Assembly (NCBI GenBank): GCA_029946045.1
Contig: JAQSDS010000462.1
Span: 1 to 11,163 of the forward strand
Length of the DNA: 11,163 nt
From: Rhodoferax sp.
GTDB taxonomy: Bacteria > Pseudomonadota > Gammaproteobacteria > Burkholderiales > Burkholderiaceae_C
Direction of reading: 5' to 3'
A program made the position numbers and the translations under genes. This document shows, piece after piece, positions 5,257 to 11,163 of the stretch (its first letter is position 1; the number at the start of each line of letters is the position of its first letter). The notes below the pieces were generated by a model, which ran no database searches, was not told the DNA's origin, and worked only from the letters and a program-made list of their open reading frames with translations.

Positions 5257-8200
5257 AAAGAGGGAGTCAGAAAAAGCGCGTCAGCATATTTTTCAGGAAG
5301 CAACCACTCAGGTCACACAGGACATCCAGGGCAGGCTGCAGGATTTCGAACTGGTTCTGCGTGGTTTCAAAGGCTTCTACGAGAGTTCCGATAACGTCAC
5401 GCCAAGCGACTATCGGCAATATTTCCAGGCGCTCAAGCTGGCGCAATCGCTGTCCAGCATGCAGGCGGTTTCGCTGGCTGTGCTTGTGCCACAGGCACAA
5501 AAGTCACGCCATCTGGCCGACATGCAAAGTCTTGGCATGGCCAACTACCAGATCATGCCGACGGGTGATCGCGCGCAGTACGCGCCCATCGTCCTGATCG
5601 AGCCCTCGGATGGAATCAATGTCAAGGCGCTCGGGTTTGACCTGCTGTCTAACCCAGGCTTGCGGGGTGCACTGGACCTGGCGCGCGACAGCGGCGCGAT
5701 GGCCTTGACCGGTCGCGTCAAATTGGCACAAGACGAGACAGACGCGTTGTCATCCGTTGTCATGTACCTGCCGATTTACGCCAGGGCGGCCCAGCGCGAT
5801 GCCGTGGACCAGCGCCGTGCGGCACTGCTGGGCTGGGTCGGTGGCCCTTTTCGTCTGCGTGAGCTGTTGAACGGCCTGAAGCCGCAACTGCCGCAAGACC
5901 TTGCTTTTGATATTTTTGACGGTACCAGCCTTGCGCCAGAAGCGCGGCTTTTCAGGGGCGGGGACTCTGGTGGTCCAGCCGCCGCTGTCAATGACCTCAC
6001 TGCCACCCGCACCATCGATCTGGGGGGCAAGCGCTGGACGCTGGTATTTCGCACGCAACCGACATTTGAAAACCGTTTCAGCAACAGCCAGGACTACCAG
6101 TTGATCGTCGTTCTGGGGGTCGCCTTGAGTTTGTTGCTGGGCTGGTTGTCATGGCTGCTGGCCACAGGACGCGAGCGCGCTGTGGCGCTGGCCACCGACA
6201 TGACGCAAGAGTTGCGCAGCGTCCGGGCCGACCTGGAAGCCACGCTGGATGCCCTGCCCGACGTTTTGTTCGAGCTGGATCTGGATGGGCGTTATCACGC
6301 TTACCGTACCTCGCGCCTGGACCTGTTGGCGGTACGGCCTGAAGTCCTTCTGGGGAAACTGCTTTCTGACGTACTTCCTGTTGAGACCGCTTCGGTTTGT
6401 CTGGCGGCCATGCAGGAGGCCAATGTCAGTGGCTTTTCAATGGGCCAGCAGATCGCACTTCAGATTGGCGACGAACGCCGCTGGTTTGAGCTGTCGGTGG
6501 CACGCAAGCATGGCACCGGGCTGTCCGAGCCCCGTTTCATTGTGCTCGCGCGCGACATCACCGAGCGTAAAAAAAACGAGGAGCAGTTACAGCTCAGCGC
6601 GCAGATGTTTACCGACAGCCGCGATGGCATCGTGATCACTGACGCCCACAACCATATTCTTTCGATCAATCCGGCATTTACCCGAATTACCGGCTTTGCA
6701 GAGGCTGAAGTGCTTGGCAAGTCACCTGCATTTCTTCAGTCCGGGCGAGAAGACGATGCCTTTTACGCGGCCATGTGGCAAGATATTCAGCGCCACGGCT
6801 ATTGGCAGGGCGAGATTTGGCACAAGCGGAAAAATGGCGAAATTTACCCGGAGTGGCTGTCGATCAGTGCCGTCAAAGATGCTTCGGGAAGCCTGACCAG
6901 CTACATCGGCATTCTGTCTGACCTGACTGAGCGCAAAGCTGACCAGGAGCGCATTGATTACCTCGACCATTACGACAAGCTGACCCACTTGCCCAACCGC
7001 GACCTGTTGTACGACCGGACCAGCCTGGCACTCGCGACATCCAGACGCACCAACGGCCATGTGGCGATGTTGTTTGTCGATATCGACCGCTTCCAGTACA
7101 TCAACGATTCACTGGGCCGCCCGGTGGGTGATCAGGTGTTGCGCACCATTGCCGGGCGTCTGGTCAAAAACCTGCAGGCCGACGACACAGTGTGCCGACA
7201 CAGCGCAGATGAATATATTTTGCTGCTTCCCAATACAGACGCCCAGGGAGCGGCCCACATTGCCAGCCGCGTGTTGGCCCTGATCAAAGCACCCGTGGTG
7301 CTTGACAGCGGCCAGGAGCTGCGCCTGACGGCCAGTATCGGGGTCGCTGTTTGCCCGGACAACGGCACTGACTTTGAAAAATTGACCCAGTCGGCAGGTG
7401 CCGCCCTGAAGCAGGCCAAACTCGCCGGTCGTGACAATTACAGGTTCTATGCCGAGCAAATGCACGGGCAAGTCAAGGAAATCCTGCTCATTGAGAACCA
7501 ACTCCGCCAGGCTGTTGCCAAGCATGAGTTGCTGCTGTACTACCAGCCCCAGGTTGATGCGGTAAGTGGTCGCATCATGGGTGCTGAGGCGCTGATCCGG
7601 TGGCAACACCCCGAGTGGGGCCTGGTAGCACCAGCGCGTTTTATCCCGATTGCAGAAAACAGTGGCCAGATTCTGGAAATTGGTGACTGGGTCTTGCGCA
7701 CGGCCGTGCAGCAGGTGGCGAACTGGCAGCGCGAAGGTTTGCCCGTGGTGCCAGTGGCCGTCAATTTGTCGGCGCTCCAGTTTCTTCAGACCAGTTTGTG
7801 CGATACGGTGGCTGGCGCCCTGCAGGCTAGCCAGTTATCACCCGGCTTGCTCGAGCTGGAATTGACCGAGCGCATTGCCATGGAGAATTCAAGCGTGACT
7901 GTGGCGCAAATTGCCAACCTGCATGCCATGGGTGTCACCCTGTCGATTGACGATTTCGGCACGGGCTATTCATCGATGAGTTACCTCAAGCTATACCAAA
8001 TCGACAAACTCAAGATTGATCAGTCCTTTGTTCGCGGCCTGGGGCACGATGCCAATGACGGCGCGATTGTGGGTGCCATCATCCACATGGCTCATGGACT
8101 GGGGTTTCGGACCATCGCCGAGGGCGTGGAAACCCGGGCGCAGCTGGACTATTTGCGCGCTCAGGGTTGCGACGAAATTCAGGGCTACTTTTTTGGCCGT

Positions 8201-8284
8201 CCGCTGCCTGCGGACGAGTTTGCCAGCCTGTTACGGCGCAATGAGGCGCTCACGGGCATGGAGCCTGGTGACGGCACCCATTGA
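5141..8284 (+). CDS. CHASE-PAS-PAS-GGDEF-EAL membrane c-di-GMP protein, probably a phosphodiesterase
   Basis: 1047 residues. ATG 5141 is the first start after an in-frame stop at 5129-5131; its ribosome binding site is weak (AAGG one base away). Layout: helix at about 18-37; periplasmic CHASE-type sensor at about 75-230 (LGFDLLSNPGLRGALDLARDSG); second helix at 320-341; PAS at about 360-478; PAS at about 484-600 (FTRITGFAEAEVLGKSP, ending DLTERK); GGDEF at about 608-775; EAL at about 790-1035. The GGDEF signature is replaced by SADEY (688-692) and the upstream RxxD inhibitory-site arginine by Gln, so cyclase activity is probably lost while a GTP-binding role remains possible. The EAL domain keeps the expected residues: E816 (EAL), N875, the ELTE motif (907-910), D937-D938 (DDFGTGYSS), K958, E994 and Q1014. 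The predicted activity is hydrolysis of c-di-GMP, controlled by a periplasmic signal through CHASE and by PAS input. It is transcribed divergently from the cytochrome operon. The architecture is certain, the net activity inferred, the ligand unknown. Confidence 0.93.
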   Translation: MPLKNISQKVGTHWKPAQLIAPLVTLVMLVVTFGYWLNEKRESEKARQHIFQEATTQVTQDIQGRLQDFELVLRGFKGFYESSDNVTPSDYRQYFQALKLAQSLSSMQAVSLAVLVPQAQKSRHLADMQSLGMANYQIMPTGDRAQYAPIVLIEPSDGINVKALGFDLLSNPGLRGALDLARDSGAMALTGRVKLAQDETDALSSVVMYLPIYARAAQRDAVDQRRAALLGWVGGPFRLRELLNGLKPQLPQDLAFDIFDGTSLAPEARLFRGGDSGGPAAAVNDLTATRTIDLGGKRWTLVFRTQPTFENRFSNSQDYQLIVVLGVALSLLLGWLSWLLATGRERAVALATDMTQELRSVRADLEATLDALPDVLFELDLDGRYHAYRTSRLDLLAVRPEVLLGKLLSDVLPVETASVCLAAMQEANVSGFSMGQQIALQIGDERRWFELSVARKHGTGLSEPRFIVLARDITERKKNEEQLQLSAQMFTDSRDGIVITDAHNHILSINPAFTRITGFAEAEVLGKSPAFLQSGREDDAFYAAMWQDIQRHGYWQGEIWHKRKNGEIYPEWLSISAVKDASGSLTSYIGILSDLTERKADQERIDYLDHYDKLTHLPNRDLLYDRTSLALATSRRTNGHVAMLFVDIDRFQYINDSLGRPVGDQVLRTIAGRLVKNLQADDTVCRHSADEYILLLPNTDAQGAAHIASRVLALIKAPVVLDSGQELRLTASIGVAVCPDNGTDFEKLTQSAGAALKQAKLAGRDNYRFYAEQMHGQVKEILLIENQLRQAVAKHELLLYYQPQVDAVSGRIMGAEALIRWQHPEWGLVAPARFIPIAENSGQILEIGDWVLRTAVQQVANWQREGLPVVPVAVNLSALQFLQTSLCDTVAGALQASQLSPGLLELELTERIAMENSSVTVAQIANLHAMGVTLSIDDFGTGYSSMSYLKLYQIDKLKIDQSFVRGLGHDANDGAIVGAIIHMAHGLGFRTIAEGVETRAQLDYLRAQGCDEIQGYFFGRPLPADEFASLLRRNEALTGMEPGDGTH

Positions 8285-8295
8285 AGTCACTCATG

Positions 8296-8318
8296 AAAAA
8301 GCCGGCTTGCGCCGGCTT
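8296..8318 (-). terminator. intrinsic terminator after dppA
   Basis: GCCGGC at 8301-8306 and GCCGGC at 8311-8316 form a self-complementary stem (extended by A-T pairs) with the loop TTGC. Read on the - strand, the stem is followed by five U residues (AAAAA at 8296-8300 on the + strand). It lies 23 bases past the dppA stop and ends the dpp operon. In the + direction only two T follow, so it is at best a weak terminator for the EAL gene, which stops at 8284. Confidence 0.88.
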
Positions 8319-8340
8319 GATGTGATCAGGTGGTGATGCC

Positions 8341-9966
8341 TTAGTTGGCCATGTCCACACCGTAGAAGCTGTGGCGGCCAAACGGGCTCAGCTTGAAGCC
8401 GATGACTTCCTTGCGCACCGGTTTGATCTGCACGGCGTGTGCAATAGTGAACCAGGGTGCCTGCTCCTTGAAGATCACCTGGGCTTTTTCATAGAGCTTG
8501 GCGCGCTCAGCCGGATTGGAAACGACCTTGGCTTTTTGCACCAGGTCTTCAAACGGCTGATAACAGAACTTGGCCACGTTCGAGCCGTTGTTCTTGGCCG
8601 CGCTGCAACCCAGCAAGGTGTTCAGGAAGTTGTCCGGATCGCCGTTGTCGCCGGTCCAGCCCAGCATGCCCATCTGGTGCTCACCGTTCTGCATGCGCTT
8701 GCGGTACTCGCCCCACTCAAAGCTCTTGATTTCGGCCTTGATACCCACCTTGGCCAGGTCCGCCTGCATCAGCTCGGCGATGCGCTTGGCGTTGGGGTTG
8801 TACGGGCGCTGCACCGGCATGGCCCACAGGTCGGTGGCAAAGCCGTCTTTCAAGCCGGCAGCTGCCAGCAATTTCTTGGCTTCTTCGGGGTTGAAAGCGT
8901 CGTCCTTGATGGCCTTGTTGTAGGACCATTGGGTGGGTGGAATCGGGTTGGTGGCGGGTACACCGGTGCCCAGGTAGACGGCATCGACAATAGCTTTCTT
9001 GTTGATGGCCATGTTCACAGCCTTGCGCACGCGCACGTCGTCAAACGGTTTCTTGGTGGTGTTGTAGGCCAGGTAGCCGATGTTCAAGCCGGGTTGCTCC
9101 ATCACCACCACATTGGGGTCTTTGCGGATGGCGGGCAGGTCAGCCGGGTTGGGGTAGGGCATGACATGGCACTCGCCCTTTTGCAGCTTGGCCCAGCGCA
9201 CCGACGCATCGGGTGTGATCGAGAAGATCAGGTCGTCGATCTTGGCTTTGCCAGCCCAGTACTGCGGGAACGCCTTGTAGCGGATGATGGCGTCTTTCTG
9301 GTATTGGACCAGCATGAACGGACCGGTACCCACGGGTTCCTGGTCCAGCTTTTCAGGGGTGCCGGCCTTGAGCATGGCAATGGCGTATTCCTTGGACTGG
9401 ACACCCGCATATTGCATGGCCAGGTTCGACAGGAACGGTGCCTCAGGGGCGTTCAAAACGATCTTGATGGTGTGCTCGTCAAGCTTGTCTACCGACTTGA
9501 GCAACTTGGGCATGCCCATGTCGCCAAAATAGGCGTGGTTGGAACTGGTGACCTTGAAGTAGGGGTCGTTTTCCTTCCACTGACGCTCAAACATGAACAG
9601 GATGTCGTCGGCGTTCATGTCGCGCGAGGGTTTGAAGTTTTTGTTGGACTGCCACTTCACGCCTTTGCGCAGGTGAAAGGTGTATTCCAGACCGTCTTTG
9701 GATACTTCCCACTTTTCAGCCAGACCCGGCACGACCTTGGTGCCGCCGCGCTCGAAATCGACCAGGTTGTCGTAAATCTGTTCGCTGGCATCAAAGGAGG
9801 TGCCGGTGGTGTTGATGCTGGGGGCAAAGTTTTCGGGGCTGCCTTCCGAGCAGTACACCAGGGTTTTGGCACCGACTTGTGCGCCGACCAGTAACAGGGG
9901 AACAGCCAGAGCGCAGAGCGCGGTTCGCTTGAGCTTGAAGGTGCTATTTGGTTTGAGAACAGTCAT
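8341..9966 (-). CDS. dppA: periplasmic dipeptide-binding protein DppA
   Basis: 541 residues from ATG at 9966, chosen because TAGGAG (9975-9980) lies eight bases upstream and a Sec signal peptide begins there (basic KLKRT, hydrophobic core, cleavage expected after VGA, residue 33). The frame stays open upstream to 10089, but that extension overlaps dppF and has no signal sequence. The mature protein begins KTLVYCSEGSPE, as in Escherichia coli DppA, and is collinear with it throughout: PGLAEKWEVS, KGVKW, PEAPFL, FSITPDASVRWAKLQK, MPYPNPAD, LWAMPVQRPYNPNA (380-393) and GWTGDNGDPDNF (436-447), the last holding the Asp that binds the peptide amino group. Four cysteines (39, 266, 454, 468) fit the two disulfides of DppA. 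It is a family 5 solute-binding protein that delivers dipeptides to the DppBCDF permease; E. coli DppA also takes part in haem uptake. It follows dppF after 43 bases and is last in the operon. Confidence 0.95.
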   Translation of the reverse strand: MTVLKPNSTFKLKRTALCALAVPLLLVGAQVGAKTLVYCSEGSPENFAPSINTTGTSFDASEQIYDNLVDFERGGTKVVPGLAEKWEVSKDGLEYTFHLRKGVKWQSNKNFKPSRDMNADDILFMFERQWKENDPYFKVTSSNHAYFGDMGMPKLLKSVDKLDEHTIKIVLNAPEAPFLSNLAMQYAGVQSKEYAIAMLKAGTPEKLDQEPVGTGPFMLVQYQKDAIIRYKAFPQYWAGKAKIDDLIFSITPDASVRWAKLQKGECHVMPYPNPADLPAIRKDPNVVVMEQPGLNIGYLAYNTTKKPFDDVRVRKAVNMAINKKAIVDAVYLGTGVPATNPIPPTQWSYNKAIKDDAFNPEEAKKLLAAAGLKDGFATDLWAMPVQRPYNPNAKRIAELMQADLAKVGIKAEIKSFEWGEYRKRMQNGEHQMGMLGWTGDNGDPDNFLNTLLGCSAAKNNGSNVAKFCYQPFEDLVQKAKVVSNPAERAKLYEKAQVIFKEQAPWFTIAHAVQIKPVRKEVIGFKLSPFGRHSFYGVDMAN

Positions 9967-9974
9967 GGTCTTGG

Positions 9975-9979
9975 CTCCT
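9975..9979 (-). promoter_or_regulatory. ribosome binding site deciding the dppA start
   Basis: AGGAG on the - strand, eight bases before ATG 9966. It supports the shorter DppA and removes the 41-residue extension that an ORF caller would add. Confidence 0.75.
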
Positions 9980-9989
9980 ACGGGTGAAT

Positions 9990-10002
9990 GCTGCCGGGCA
10001 GC
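9990..10002. other. short palindrome between dppF and dppA
   Basis: GCTGC-CGG-GCAGC can form a small stem of five pairs with a three-base loop in the dppF-dppA intercistronic stretch, eight bases after the dppF stop. No U tract follows on the - strand, so it is not an intrinsic terminator. It could slow 3' exonucleases on the upstream message or block them from the 5' side of dppA. It may also be chance. Confidence 0.3.
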
Positions 10003-10009
10003 GGGATGG

Positions 10010-11017
10010 TTAAACGGGGTCAACAAATTGTTCCGCCAGATGACAGGCCACTTGCCTGCCAGCCAGCGTGCGCAACAGTGGACGCTCATTGTGGCACTGC
10101 GCCGTCACATGCGGGCAGCGGGTTGAAAAAACACAGCCACGGGGTGGGTTGAGCGGCGAGGGGAGTTCGCCGCTCAGCACAATGCGATTTTTAAGCGCAC
10201 CGCTACCCACAATACCAGGTGTGGAAGCCAGCAAGGCCTGGGTGTAGGGATGCAATGGCTGGCTAAACAGGGTCTTTTTATCGCCCTGCTCAACGGCATG
10301 ACCGAGGTACATGACCAGCACATCGTGGGCAATGTGGCGCACCACGCCCAGGTCGTGCGAAATGAACAGGTAGGCCAGGCCCAGCTCTTGTTGCAGGTCG
10401 GCCAGCAGGTTGAGCACCTGGGCTTGAATAGATACGTCGAGCGCCGACACGGGTTCGTCGGCCACGATCAGGGCCGGCTTGAGCATGAGGGCGCGCGCAA
10501 TGGCGATGCGCTGGCGCTGCCCACCCGAAAACATGTGCGGATAGCGGTCGTAATGTTCGGGGCGCAAACCCACCAGCGCCAGCATGGCACGGGCCTGCTC
10601 AGCGCGTGATTTGGCATCCAGGTCGGTGTTGATTTCCAGCGGCGACTCCAGGATGGCACCAATTTTTTTACGCGGATTGAGCGAGCCAAACGGATTCTGA
10701 AACACCAGCTGCACGGTGCGGCGCAAGGCATGGCGCTGCTGCGGGCTGGCTTTGACCACGTCGACATCGCCCAGCGACAGTTCGCCGGAAGTCGGCGTTT
10801 CAATGAGCGCCACCATGCGTGCCAGGGTGGACTTGCCGCAACCGGATTCGCCCACCACTGCCAGCGTCTTGCCTGCCTGCACGGTAAACGAGACCCCGCC
10901 AACAGCTTGCAGGTGGTCGGCCGGGTGCAGGAAGCCACGGCTGATCTTGTAGACCTGTTTCAGGTCACGCGCCACCACCACGGGCGCCACGGTGGGCATG
11001 GCTGTGCTCTGGGTCAT
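10010..11017 (-). CDS. dppF: dipeptide ABC transporter ATP-binding subunit DppF
   Basis: 335 residues from ATG at 11017, close to the 334 of E. coli DppF. The longer frame from 11104 is rejected because the upstream bases code for the end of dppD in another frame. The ATPase motifs are complete: Walker A GESGCGKS (56-63), Q-loop FQNP (106-109), signature FSGGQRQR (163-170), Walker B ALIVADEP with catalytic Glu188, and switch His221. The oligopeptide/dipeptide C-terminal region follows, with Cys295, Cys301, Cys308 and Cys325 (CVFSTRCPHVTAQC), a cysteine set that binds an iron-sulfur cluster in some DppD/DppF-type proteins. It pairs with DppD on the cytoplasmic face of the DppBC permease to power peptide import. 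Its ATG overlaps the dppD stop (ATGA), so translation is coupled; AAGGGG seven bases upstream is the ribosome binding site. Confidence 0.94.
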   Translation of the reverse strand: MTQSTAMPTVAPVVVARDLKQVYKISRGFLHPADHLQAVGGVSFTVQAGKTLAVVGESGCGKSTLARMVALIETPTSGELSLGDVDVVKASPQQRHALRRTVQLVFQNPFGSLNPRKKIGAILESPLEINTDLDAKSRAEQARAMLALVGLRPEHYDRYPHMFSGGQRQRIAIARALMLKPALIVADEPVSALDVSIQAQVLNLLADLQQELGLAYLFISHDLGVVRHIAHDVLVMYLGHAVEQGDKKTLFSQPLHPYTQALLASTPGIVGSGALKNRIVLSGELPSPLNPPRGCVFSTRCPHVTAQCHNERPLLRTLAGRQVACHLAEQFVDPV

Positions 11018-11163
11018 AGGGTTGCCCCTTGCAGCGGCGCCGTCAAGGACGCACCCGACAATGGCTCCAATGGATAGTGGCAGCGCACCATGCCACTTTG
11101 CCATTCACGCAGGTCGGGGCGCTCGGCGCGACAATGGTTGGTGGCATACAGGCAGCGTGGTCC
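11014..11163 (-). CDS. dppD: dipeptide ABC transporter ATP-binding subunit DppD, 3' end only
   Basis: On the - strand the frame open from 11163 codes for 49 residues (GPRCLYATNHCRAERPDL and on, then RCHYPLEPLSG) before TGA at 11016-11014. This matches the cysteine-containing C-terminal tail of DppD/OppD ATPases, where E. coli DppD has a similar RCPYATDRCRAE and KCHYPL. The stop overlaps the dppF start by two bases (ATGA), the usual tight coupling between the two ATPase genes. The Walker motifs lie outside the window. The first half of this stretch is too short to stand alone, so the call rests on the tail motif and on gene order. Confidence 0.88.
   Translation of the reverse strand, partial: GPRCLYATNHCRAERPDLREWQSGMVRCHYPLEPLSGASLTAPLQGATL

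Noticed and set aside
8371..9894. 507-codon + strand ORF
   Set aside because: It is the antisense shadow of dppA, caused by high GC codon use. DppA matches a known family along its full length.
9967..10089. 41-residue N-terminal extension of DppA
   Set aside because: It overlaps the dppF coding end, lacks a ribosome binding site, and would bury the signal peptide inside the protein.
11018..11104. 29-residue N-terminal extension of DppF
   Set aside because: These bases code for the conserved C terminus of DppD in another frame, and the ATGA overlap with a ribosome binding site marks the start at 11017.

Overview
The window reads as chromosomal DNA of a betaproteobacterium, most likely a Comamonadaceae/Rhodoferax-like member of the Burkholderiales. 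This is inferred from the moderately high GC content, the gene types (c-type cytochromes, a multi-domain c-di-GMP protein, a Dpp peptide importer) and the hairpin repeats. No 16S rRNA or other marker gene is present, so the taxonomy is tentative. No tRNA, rRNA, transposase, integrase or cas gene was seen.

Layout. (a) 1-912, + strand: C-terminal part of an MFS transporter cut by the window edge. (b) 914-4950, - strand, read right to left: an octaheme c-type cytochrome of the tetrathionate reductase (OTR) family, a four-helix cytochrome b561-type membrane protein, a small monoheme cytochrome c, an array of four 36-bp hairpin repeats, and an exported protein with three rhodanese modules. (c) 4951-5140: a divergent control region with two FNR/CRP-type inverted repeats. 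(d) 5141-8284, + strand: a 1047-residue membrane protein with CHASE-PAS-PAS-GGDEF-EAL layout; its GGDEF motif is degenerate and its EAL motif intact. (e) 8296-8318: an intrinsic terminator serving the - strand. (f) 8341-11163, - strand: the distal end of a dipeptide ABC transporter operon (dppD 3' end, dppF, dppA).

How the genes may work together. The cytochrome b protein could take electrons from the quinol pool and pass them through the monoheme cytochrome to the octaheme enzyme in the periplasm. Characterised OTR proteins reduce tetrathionate, nitrite and hydroxylamine in vitro, but their physiological substrate is unsettled. An exported triple rhodanese in the same orientation points to sulfane-sulfur chemistry (thiosulfate, polythionates, persulfides). 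The FNR-type boxes upstream suggest low-oxygen control. The divergent c-di-GMP protein shares this control region and could tie a periplasmic signal to c-di-GMP breakdown. The functional link is inference from gene order.

The most interesting part is 914-5140: the cytochrome/rhodanese locus, its tandem boxes and the intercistronic hairpin array. The Dpp genes and the MFS gene look ordinary.
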